The position numbers were made by a program, and so were the translations under genes. The notes under the pieces were generated by a model. That model was not told the origin of the DNA and did not search any database. It saw only the letters and a list, made by a program, of their open reading frames with translations. Positions 24,987 through 32,602 of a stretch of 64,000 nt of DNA are shown here, in pieces; the stretch's first letter is position 1; each line of letters opens with the position of its first letter. Location: the NCBI RefSeq assembly GCF_017298635.1, contig NZ_CP071182.1, positions 1,364,001-1,428,000 of the forward strand, written 5' to 3'. This stretch comes from Paenalicyclobacillus mengziensis. Lineage in GTDB: Bacteria; Bacillota; Bacilli; Alicyclobacillales; Alicyclobacillaceae.

Positions 24987-25617
24987 GGGGGTCCGGCATC
25001 TCCAACATTGGCGAACGTGTACCTCCACTATGTGCTCGACCTGTGGTTCACCAAAGCATTTCTGCCGACATGTCGAGGCAAGGTGGAATTGATTCGTTTT
25101 GCCGACGATTTCCTAGTGCTGACCGAATACCACGAAGACGCAATGAGATTCGAGAAGGCGTTTAGACAAAGACTGGATAAGTTCGGGCTGGAAGTTGCTG
25201 AAGAGAAAACTCGGATTATCCCCTTTGGGCGCAAGGCTTGGCGAGAAGGGAAGAAAGAGCACTTCGACTTCTTAGGCTTCCGGCACCATATTGGAACATC
25301 TAGGGAGGGGAGGATGGTAGTAATACGACATCCCTCGCCAAAGAGCATAGAGCAAGTTTCTCGGACGAGTCAAAGAGTGGTTAAGGGCGAATCGACACGC
25401 CAGTAGGGAGATGCAACAAAGGCAACTTACAGCTATGGTGCGGGGTTTCAACCAATATTTCGGGCTGTTTCACTGCAATCACAAACTGCACAGTGTAACC
25501 CGCGAGGTCTTTAAGTACTGGCTATGGACTCTGCGAACGCAGAGCCAACGAAGTAAACAAACCTGGGAATATTGGAACCGCAAACCGTGGTTTAGGCTAC
25601 CTGTTGCTGCTGAATGA
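24987..25617 (+). pseudogene. Group II intron reverse transcriptase, 3' part
   Basis: The frame resumes with PASPTLANVYLHYVLD, which joins GSPQGG of the 5' part. The active-site motif reads FADD (VELIRFADDFLVL), followed by KTRIIPFGR and FDFLGFRHH. A second break near 25350 shifts the frame: after KSIEQ the thumb/maturase part continues in another frame (FLGRVKEWLRANRHASR to 25411..25617). The last residues before the stop coincide with the 12-bp terminal repeat of the following IS1182-like element, so the natural C-terminus is lost. The protein is not functional as it stands. Confidence 0.85.
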
Positions 25618-27235
25618 ACTAAAAACCCCGTTGTAGCAAGGATTTCGGGTGCAATTTGTCGAATGAAAGTGTATGGATTTTGACCGGATTGAGCAAAAAA
25701 CCGTGCACGTGGAGGAAGGACATTGTACGCGAATCATCAGGACCAACAAATACTGCCTGGAGACTTCTTTTTACCCTTCGGGGGTCGATTGAGTGAAAAT
25801 AATCGCTGGGTTCAGCTTGCGTATCTCATCCCGTGGCGGCGAGTGGAACAGGAATACAGCCAACACTTCAGTAAGGATCCTCGAGGCGGACGCGCGGTAT
25901 CCGTTCGGATGGCGCTTGGCGCGCTCATCATTCAGGAGCGCGAAGGCTTTTCGGACCGTCACCTGGTTCAACACATCACGGAAAATCCGTATCTGCAGTA
26001 CTTCCTTGGACTTGAAGGATATGTGGAAGAGCCGCCTTTTGACCCTCACTCCTCACCTACTTCCGTAAGCGGCTGGGACCAGATGTCATCAACCAGGTGA
26101 ATGAATGGATAGTGCAGGCAGCTCGCCTGGAAGAAGAGAACGGAGACGACGATGAGCACAAGAACGAACCGCCTACCTCAACCGAGGCAGGTCCAAAAAC
26201 GGAATCTCAAGAACCCCGAACCCATCAAGGGAAGCTGATTCTGGATGCGACCTGTGCACCGGCGGATGTTGCGTATCCGACAGACCTGTCATTGCTAAAC
26301 ACAGCGCGTGAGAAGCTGGAGGATATCATCGATACGCTCCACGCACCACATAAAGGGAACATGAAGAAGCCCAGAGACCGACGGTGTCAAGCACGCCGTG
26401 ACTACCTGAGAACGGCGAAGAACCGCAAACCAGGTCGGCGCGAGATTCGTAAGGCGGTCGGCCGACAATTGCGCTATGTGGCGCGGGACTTGAGGTTTAT
26501 TGAACAGCTTGTAGTACACACGTCACTCACCGCACTTTCGCGTCGACAATATCGTGAGCTCTTGGTCATTGGTGAACTGAATCGACAACAACGGGAGATG
26601 TATCAATCTCGCAGTCATCGGGTAGATGACAGAATCGTGAGCATCGCGCAGCCCGACGTTCGGCCGATTGTGCGTGGAAAGGCAAAGGCGAATGTGGAGT
26701 TCGGCCCCAAAGTCGCCATCAGCGTTGTCGATGGATACACCATGATGGAGAAGACGAGTTGGGATAGCTTCAACGAGGGTACAACGCTGATTGAGTCGGT
26801 AGAGCGATATGTGGAGCGCTTTGGATTCTATCCAGAAGCGATTCTGGCGGACAAGATCTACCGAACGCGGGAGAATCTCAGGTACTGCAAGGAACATGGA
26901 ATCCGTTTGAGTGGTCCCAAGCTGGGACGACCGCCAAAGCACGTGGAACCAGAGGAACGAAAACTGGAGCGGCAGGACATGGGCGAACGAAACGCGGTAG
27001 AAGGTAAATTCGGAGAAGCAAAGCGAAACTACGGACTTGGCCTAATCCGAGCACACCTTCGTCAGACCAGCGAGACTGTCATCTCGGCTTCGACAGTTAC
27101 AACCCCTTTATAAGCATGTGTGGATAACTCGGATCCCGCAGTGGCGCGGCTTCCGGGTTTTTTATGTAGGCATTTAACTTGAAAATTGTAGGCATGCGAA
27201 TTTCTGTGTATAACTCATATAATTATCCAAATTAC

Positions 27236-27265
27236 TTGTTTGTGTTTAGGTATGTGTTGTATAAT
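27236..27265 (+). promoter_or_regulatory. Probable promoter of the IS1634 transposase
   Basis: TTGTTT (27236-27241) and a perfect TATAAT (27260-27265) are spaced by 18 bp. The transposase ATG lies at 27272, only six bases after the -10 box, so the transcript would be leaderless or nearly so unless an upstream TTG start is used. Confidence 0.55.
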
Positions 27266-27271
27266 GTAGAC

Positions 27272-28921
27272 ATGTACATACGGAAAATATCTCGGAAAAA
27301 TAAGAATGGTACTGTAACCTCATACGTGCAGTTGGCCCATAACGAACGCAATCCAGTGACCGGAAATCCTCAGGCCAAGGTCTACTACACCTTCGGTCGT
27401 GAGGATGAAGTGGACATGGACAACCTGCGCCGTCTGGCAGAGAGTATCTCCCGCTTCGTTGGCGATGCCCCTAAAGTAGCAACTCAGGAGAGCGTTCAAA
27501 CAAGCCTTCTGGACAGCAAGCAGTTCGGTACAGGATACGTGCTGTATTCCCTGTGGCAGGAATTCGGGATCGACAAGGCTCTCTCAAAACGGTTGGCTGA
27601 GCGAAAGTATGAAGCCCCCATCGAGCGGGTGCTGTTCGCCATGGTGGCCAATCGAGCGCTGAACCCGTCGAGTAAGCGTGCTGTGGAGGACTGGGTCAAA
27701 TCCGACGTGGCGTTACCTAGCATAGAGTGTTTCGAAGTTCACCAGGGATATCGCGCCATGGACTTCCTGATTGAGTCCGACGAGGAGATTCAACGAGAAG
27801 TCTATGAAACCGTGGCTGACCTGCTGAATCTTGAGGTGGACCTCTTGTTCTTCGATACAACCTCCAGTTACTTTGAAATGGACGATGAGCCTGAAGAAGA
27901 CAGCATCAAGCAACGCGGCTACTCCAAGGACCACAGGCCAGATCTTCCTCAAGTAGTGATTGGGTTTGCGGTCACCAGAGATGGCATTCCAGTGCGGTGC
28001 TGGGTGTGGCCGGGAAACACGTCGGACATGTCGGTCATCCCGCAGGTCAAACAGGACCTGATTGGCTGGCGGTTGGGCCGCGTGATTACCGTCGTTGACC
28101 GTGGGTTCAATAGCGAAACCAACTTGCGAGAGTTGCAGAAGACCGGTGGCCATTACATCGCTGGCGAGAAGATGTCATCTGGTAAGCAGAGCGTTGAAGA
28201 CGCGCTGGCTCGACCAGGCCGGTTCAAAACAGTGCGGGACAACCTCGAAGTGAAGGAAGTTGTAGTCGGTGACGGTGAGGCCAGAACGCGCTACGTTTTG
28301 GTCCGAAATCCGGATGAGGCACGGCGTGACGAACTACGTCGGGAAGCCCATCTGAAGCGGCTGGAGTATGAACTGTCCAGGCTGAAAGAACTGGACGGAG
28401 ACTCGCATACCAAGGCACACTGCGCACTGCAGAGCCACCAGACCTACAAGCGATTCCTGAAGTCGGACAAGCGGGGAAACTTGAGGATCGATAAGGAAGC
28501 AGTCCAGGCTGCGGAGCGCCTGGACGGAAAGTACCTGATTCGTACGTCTGACGACACGTTGTCTGCAGAAGACGTAGCCTTAGGTTACAAGCAGCTCTGG
28601 CAGGTTGAAGCCGCGTTTCGGTCCCTGAAGCAGACCATGGAGTTGCGTCCGATGTACCACCGCAAGGACGACCGTATTCGTGCGCACGTATTGCTATGCT
28701 GGCTGTCGCTGCTGCTCGTCCGGGTCGCAGAGAACCGTACTGGCCGCACCTGGAGAGAAATTCGGCAGACCATGAACGCGATGCACTTGATCACTTCCAA
28801 ATCCGGCAACAACACGGTCCGTCAACGCACAGAGGTTACACCTGAGCAAAATGAGATTCTGAAGGCACTCGGCTATAAGGAACCTGCCCTCATACAGAAG
28901 ATATCCACAGATAAGCTGTAG
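27272..28921 (+). CDS. IS1634-family transposase
   Basis: A DDE transposase of about 549 residues, starting MYIRKISRKNKNGT. Catalytic regions: LLFFDTTSSYFEMDDE (Asp), ITVVDRGFNSETNL (Asp) and YKQLWQVEAAFRSLKQTME (Glu with the IS4-type signature). The frame is open from TTG 27179, but the ATG at 27272 fits the family start and the TATAAT just upstream. No stops or shifts are seen, so the element may still be mobile. Confidence 0.92.
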   Translation: MYIRKISRKNKNGTVTSYVQLAHNERNPVTGNPQAKVYYTFGREDEVDMDNLRRLAESISRFVGDAPKVATQESVQTSLLDSKQFGTGYVLYSLWQEFGIDKALSKRLAERKYEAPIERVLFAMVANRALNPSSKRAVEDWVKSDVALPSIECFEVHQGYRAMDFLIESDEEIQREVYETVADLLNLEVDLLFFDTTSSYFEMDDEPEEDSIKQRGYSKDHRPDLPQVVIGFAVTRDGIPVRCWVWPGNTSDMSVIPQVKQDLIGWRLGRVITVVDRGFNSETNLRELQKTGGHYIAGEKMSSGKQSVEDALARPGRFKTVRDNLEVKEVVVGDGEARTRYVLVRNPDEARRDELRREAHLKRLEYELSRLKELDGDSHTKAHCALQSHQTYKRFLKSDKRGNLRIDKEAVQAAERLDGKYLIRTSDDTLSAEDVALGYKQLWQVEAAFRSLKQTMELRPMYHRKDDRIRAHVLLCWLSLLLVRVAENRTGRTWREIRQTMNAMHLITSKSGNNTVRQRTEVTPEQNEILKALGYKEPALIQKISTDKL

Positions 28922-29127
28922 GCACTACACGAAGTTATCCACAGTCCCGGGATCCCAGGCACAGCAACGGATTCCGGGATTTCGTATATCTACGACTGTC
29001 GAAGCCGAGGTCATCGCTCTCCAACTGTTGGTCATGAATTTGGAAAAGAGGCTACGGCTTCTTTTTTGGCTCCTGTTTGGAGAACTCTTGGGTATGGATT
29101 TTGACACCGCAGGGGCTACGTCCTAAA

Positions 29128-30921
29128 TCATTCAGCAGCCCCTATTTTGCGTTGGAAGGTGAATGGCATTCCCCAAGCATCGGAAAACAGGAGATCCTCC
29201 AGACTTTGACGTCGACCCCAACCGACGCTTTCTAAAATAGGCTTATTCTGAAATGCCGCGGTGTACCCGATGGAAAGGAGTGCAACAGGGTCAATGTGGG
29301 CGGGGATCCCAAGAAGCTGACGAACATCTTCTTTTTTATAAAAGGAAACCCATCCTACTCCCAATCCTTCAGCACGAGCGGCTAACCAGAGATTTTCAAT
29401 CGCACAAACCACAGAATAAACATCCGTTTCGGGAATCGTATTACGACCTAAAACATGGGTACCATCGCGGGTCGGATCGTTCGTCACGCATAGCGTAATC
29501 GGGGCTTCCACGATTCCTTGAACTTTAAGTTTGGGATAAAGTTCGGCACGATGTCCCTCAAAATAGTTTCCTGCAATTTGGACTTCCTTCGAAACCATGT
29601 CGTGCAGTTGTTGTTTGATGGAATCCGACTGTACAAGGATAAAGTTCCAAGGTTGCATAAATCCAACGGACGGGGCATGGTGTGCGGCATCCAGGATTCT
29701 ACGCAGTTTTTCCTCCTCTATGGGATGTTTTAAAAAGGAACGGATGTCCCTACGTTCATAGATGGCCTTATAGACGCCTTCCTTATAGAACGATTGAAAT
29801 TCGTGACGTTTTGGCACGGGAGGTACGGACGAGACCGACTGAGGTTCGGCAGAGGCCCCCTGAACACTTCCATCGAGCGCCCCCGAAATCTGTGCGCTTT
29901 CAAACGTGGACATTTCTTTTGGAATCAAAGTGGCCGTACGAAGAATGGGTAACGCCAAAGCCGCGCCACTCCCTTCACCGAGTCGTAAATGGAGACGAAG
30001 GAGGGGGCGAATTCCGAGTAAACGATTGACGATCTTGTGACCGGGTTCTACGGATTCATGTGAACCGATTAAATACTGGGCAGAGAGAGGTGCCAGTTTG
30101 GTGGCAATCAGTGCAGCCACGGCCGTGATAAATCCATCTACGAGGACAGGCACACGGGAAGCTGCTGCCTCCAAAACAATCCCAGTCAAACCCGCAATTT
30201 CGAATCCGCCAACTTTTGATAGTATATCGATGGGGTCGAAGGCATTGGGTTGATTGACGGCAATGGCTTTTTCTATGACAAAAATTTTGCGTTCGCGAAC
30301 GTTGTCACGGATCCCAGTCCCGACTCCAACCACATCTTCGACGGGAATTTGTCCGAGTACAGCTAAAATGGCGCTGCTGGCTGTGGTATTTCCGATTCCC
30401 ATTTCGCCTAAGGCCAACAATTTGGCTCCTTGGGTAACCGCATCGTGGGCAATTTCGATTCCAGTTTCGATGGCGCGAATCGCTTCATCGTAAGACATGG
30501 CGGGTCCCTTTGTCATGTTGCTCGTTCCCATCCGTATCTTGCGGGAAATCAGCCCGGGGATCGACAAGTCTGCGTTAATACCCATGTCGATCACTTGAAC
30601 ACGGGCTAGAGAGGCCCGAGAGAGAACATTGATGGCGGCACCTTGGGATAGGAAGTTTTGTACCATCTGTTGAGTCACGTCCGCAGGAAAGGCAGAAACC
30701 CCTTCCGCAGTGACCCCATGGTCGGCGGCCAGCAGGAGAACCATAGCCGGATCGATGGTGAGTTCCGTCGAGCCGGTCATGCCTGCAAGTTGGATGGCGA
30801 GGTCCTCGACATCCCCTAAACTGCCAAGGGGTTTGGTTAACGAGTTGAGTTGTCTTTCCATTTGCCGCTGTGCGGACCGGTTGGCCTCTGAAATACGACG
30901 GATGACGCTAAATAATTGCAA
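29128..30921 (-). CDS. CobT-BluB fusion: lower-ligand synthesis and activation for cobalamin
   Basis: Residues about 1-350 are nicotinate-nucleotide:dimethylbenzimidazole phosphoribosyltransferase (CobT): LTKPLGSLGDVEDLAIQLAG, LLLAADHGVTAEGVSAFP, GEMGIGNTTASSAIL and the catalytic-Glu region LRLGEGSGAALALPIL. Residues about 380-595 are a BluB-like flavin-dependent 5,6-dimethylbenzimidazole synthase (YERRDIRSFLKHPI, APSVGFMQPWNFILVQS, GLGVGWVSFYKKEDV). The two steps are consecutive, so product could pass directly between domains. TTG 30921 follows AAAGGAGG. A riboswitch and terminator precede the gene. The last residues (GAAE) may come from the adjoining IS end. Confidence 0.93.
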   Translation of the reverse strand: MQLFSVIRRISEANRSAQRQMERQLNSLTKPLGSLGDVEDLAIQLAGMTGSTELTIDPAMVLLLAADHGVTAEGVSAFPADVTQQMVQNFLSQGAAINVLSRASLARVQVIDMGINADLSIPGLISRKIRMGTSNMTKGPAMSYDEAIRAIETGIEIAHDAVTQGAKLLALGEMGIGNTTASSAILAVLGQIPVEDVVGVGTGIRDNVRERKIFVIEKAIAVNQPNAFDPIDILSKVGGFEIAGLTGIVLEAAASRVPVLVDGFITAVAALIATKLAPLSAQYLIGSHESVEPGHKIVNRLLGIRPLLRLHLRLGEGSGAALALPILRTATLIPKEMSTFESAQISGALDGSVQGASAEPQSVSSVPPVPKRHEFQSFYKEGVYKAIYERRDIRSFLKHPIEEEKLRRILDAAHHAPSVGFMQPWNFILVQSDSIKQQLHDMVSKEVQIAGNYFEGHRAELYPKLKVQGIVEAPITLCVTNDPTRDGTHVLGRNTIPETDVYSVVCAIENLWLAARAEGLGVGWVSFYKKEDVRQLLGIPAHIDPVALLSIGYTAAFQNKPILESVGWGRRQSLEDLLFSDAWGMPFTFQRKIGAAE

Positions 30922-30959
30922 GATACTTCCTCCTTTTGTGGGATACCCGCCCACGGAAA

Positions 30960-30987
30960 AACCCCCAACTCAAATGAGTTGAGGGTT
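30960..30987 (-). terminator. Intrinsic terminator of the cobT-bluB cobalamin riboswitch
   Basis: On the minus strand a GC-containing stem (AACCC..CAACTCA paired with TGAGTTG..GGGTT, two-base loop) is followed by TTTTCC. It lies between the riboswitch and the start of the fusion gene, the right place for a ligand-dependent terminator. Confidence 0.85.
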
Positions 30988-31009
30988 AGCCATTCCTCAA
31001 GTTTGTGGA

Positions 31010-31162
31010 TGCAACTCTTCAGGCAGGTCTCCTGGCTCCGATTCCTCGCGTACTACAGCCTTCCCAGTTTCCCAGTGGCTTTGTAGCTGCTCCTCGATTA
31101 CAGTGGCGGGCACCGCGTTCTTTTTGGATTGAACTTCCCTATTCTCCCAAACGGGCACCTGA
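31010..31162 (-). promoter_or_regulatory. Cobalamin riboswitch upstream of cobT-bluB
   Basis: Read on the minus strand, the aptamer has GGTGCCCGCCACTGTAA, the GGGAAGGC segment and the B12 box GAGCCAGGAGACCTGCC in order. With the terminator at 30960-30987 it should stop transcription of the CobT-BluB fusion when coenzyme B12 is abundant. Confidence 0.93.
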
Positions 31163-31346
31163 AGAGATGATAGATTGATACCAGTGAATATAGCATAAGT
31201 TTTGGCTGTTGTCACGGGGGCCAGCGGGTGGACGACAAATGTCCATAGGTTGAGCGTCACCATCTTTGAAGCTTGGTATTGCCGTTTCTGTGGCTATTCG
31301 CGGAGTCATGGAAACTACCATCACAGACGAGATGAACGGAAAATCC

Positions 31347-31375
31347 TTGAAAAATGTAGAATAATGTAGGATTAT
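31347..31375 (+). promoter_or_regulatory. Candidate promoter of the c-di-GMP riboswitch operon
   Basis: TTGAAA (31347-31352) and GATTAT (31370-31375) are 17 bp apart and about 40 bp ahead of the riboswitch. Three ATGTAG hexamers begin at 31354, 31364 and 31374, exactly one helical turn apart, across the spacer and -10 box. They may be a regulator site; no regulator is known. Confidence 0.5.
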
Positions 31376-31412
31376 GTAGGCAAAGAGATTTAAAAAATCG
31401 AGTAGTTCAAAA

Positions 31413-31500
31413 TGTCTCAGGGCAAACCAGTGGAAACACTGGGACGCAAAGCTACGGGTCTAAGGGTGCAGAAGTACCTAGGATCGCCGGGTTGCCACAC
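31413..31500 (+). promoter_or_regulatory. Cyclic di-GMP-I (GEMM) riboswitch
   Basis: All conserved GEMM-I pieces occur in order: CAGGGCAAACC, a GTGGAAACAC loop with GAAA tetraloop, GGGACGCAAAGC, TACGGGTCTAAGG and AGGATCGCCGGGTTGCC. It senses the second messenger c-di-GMP and lies about 80 bp ahead of a gene for an EAL phosphodiesterase that destroys c-di-GMP, so it should provide feedback control. Confidence 0.95.
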
Positions 31501-31518
31501 GAACGTTGTTTATCACAG

Positions 31519-31566
31519 AGGGCGACCCTAGGAATCAAGGGGCCGCCTTCGTGCTATTTTTGGGAG
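31519..31566 (+). terminator. Candidate expression platform of the c-di-GMP riboswitch
   Basis: GGCGACCCT (31521-31529) can pair with AGGGGCCGCC (31538-31547), followed after seven bases by a run of T (31556-31561). This may be the switchable terminator. The T-run is separated from the stem, so its strength is uncertain. Confidence 0.5.
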
Positions 31567-31581
31567 AAAGGGTGAGAAACA

Positions 31582-32544
31582 ATGAGGCAAGCAAAGACAA
31601 ATGATACAAAAATGGAAAAAACACCCTCGGGTGGGCGGTATTATTACCCTAATAACCCAATAATTCCCAATATCGTCGGAGAGTTGGCGGATATGCTAGA
31701 CCGACTGGATATTGTCTATCAACCCATCGTCAATCATGCGGAAAACTCCATTTTTGCCTACGAAGCCTTAAGTCGCCCTCAATATCAAGGAAGACTGATT
31801 CCCCCCGGGCTGTGGTTTCGCACGGCCTATGAAAGCAACCTATCCGTCCAAGCTGATCTTCTCGCCATATCTTCCAGCATAAAACACTTCCGACGGACCC
31901 TGCAAGGTACGACGACCCCTGCCGCACTTTTTGTAAATGTGATGCCAAGTAGTGTTGTGGAGAAGTCATTTCGTGAAAGAATTGAATTCCTATTTGAGGC
32001 AGGGCATTGTCGACCCCAGGAACTCGTTTTTGAAATCATAGAATACGTTTCCTACGATCCGTCCTTGATCGCAAAAATCTTTGAACCCCTGCGGGGTGTG
32101 GGTGTCCGTATTGCCGTGGACGATGTGGGTGTCGGGAGCACAAATCTTCTAGCGCTCGTAGAACTGGAGCCTGATTTTATCAAGGTAGACCGCTCCTTGA
32201 TACAGGGGGTTTCCACATCGTCCGCAAAGCAGCGGCTGTTAAGGTATTTAACGCAAATGATGGAATCTGAAAACTCCGTGATTGCGGAGGGTGTTGAACA
32301 TCGTGATGATCTATTCGCGATTCGTGAATCTGGTGTCAGTTTGAGTCAAGGGTACTATTGGGCTCCCCCTGTAACGGTGGACGACCTCCCGTTATGGACA
32401 GTGGAGATTGAGACAAAGAGAGAAGCGCTCATCAAGCTGGTGGCTGAAAAGGGCGGTATCTTGACGGACGATGATGTAGTGAGGAGGAGTCAAGAACTCG
32501 ATCTCTTAACCACACAACACTGTCGTTTACAACAGCGATTGTAA
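31582..32544 (+). CDS. EAL-domain c-di-GMP phosphodiesterase
   Basis: The 320-residue cytoplasmic protein is almost entirely an EAL domain, which hydrolyses c-di-GMP to pGpG. The signature reads AYEALSRP near residue 60. Other metal and catalytic positions look intact: N in FVNVMPSS, E in LVFEIIEYV, DD in IAVDDVGVGS, K in FIKVDRSLI, E in VIAEGVEH and Q in LSQGYYWAPP. No sensor or GGDEF domain is present. It is the first gene behind the c-di-GMP riboswitch and shares an operon with a FapA-like protein and a receiver domain. Confidence 0.93.
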   Translation: MRQAKTNDTKMEKTPSGGRYYYPNNPIIPNIVGELADMLDRLDIVYQPIVNHAENSIFAYEALSRPQYQGRLIPPGLWFRTAYESNLSVQADLLAISSSIKHFRRTLQGTTTPAALFVNVMPSSVVEKSFRERIEFLFEAGHCRPQELVFEIIEYVSYDPSLIAKIFEPLRGVGVRIAVDDVGVGSTNLLALVELEPDFIKVDRSLIQGVSTSSAKQRLLRYLTQMMESENSVIAEGVEHRDDLFAIRESGVSLSQGYYWAPPVTVDDLPLWTVEIETKREALIKLVAEKGGILTDDDVVRRSQELDLLTTQHCRLQQRL

Positions 32545-32602
32545 CACTTGTATGCAACCAATCCGGTTTGTGGTTGACGCGGCGGAAAGGGGGTCAAGTC
32601 AC

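Larger units (their letters stand above)
27084..29009 (+). mobile_element. IS1634-family insertion sequence
   Basis: A perfect 15-bp terminal inverted repeat, CTCGGCTTCGACAGT (27084-27098) and its complement (28995-29009), and a 5-bp target duplication GTCAT (27079-27083 and 29010-29014) define the element. Inside are one transposase gene and further inner repeats related to GTGGATAACT near each end. It sits inside the IS1182-like transposase gene. Confidence 0.9.
25723..29126 (+). pseudogene. IS1182-like transposase, frameshifted and split
   Basis: The reading frame is in three pieces. 25723..about 26043 has the N-terminal domain (FGGRLSENNRWVQLAYLIPW). One missing C near 26043 shifts the frame to 26045..27083, where PSLLTYFRKRLGPDVIN continues with the catalytic Asp in LILDATCAPADV, the second in AILADKIYRTREN and Glu in NAVEGKFGEAKRNYGLG. 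At TSETV the nested IS1634 interrupts, and the end resumes at 29015 as ALQLLVMNLEKRLR. Removing the IS and one GTCAT repeat restores TSETVIALQLLVMNLEKR. It is inactive through frameshift and insertion. Confidence 0.85.
25606..29139 (+). mobile_element. IS1182-like element carrying a nested IS1634-family IS
   Basis: A perfect 12-bp inverted repeat, GCTGCTGAATGA at 25606-25617 and its complement at 29128-29139, brackets an IS1182-like transposase gene that is itself split by an IS1634-type element. No target duplication is obvious. The repeat is short and outer limits are inferred, but it lies exactly at the points where both neighbouring genes (intron RT and cobT-bluB) acquire the same last codons and stop. 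Confidence 0.6.

Noticed and set aside
30997..31263. 88-aa minus-strand frame over the riboswitch
   Set aside because: The sequence is explained fully by the cobalamin aptamer; the frame has no start site of its own.
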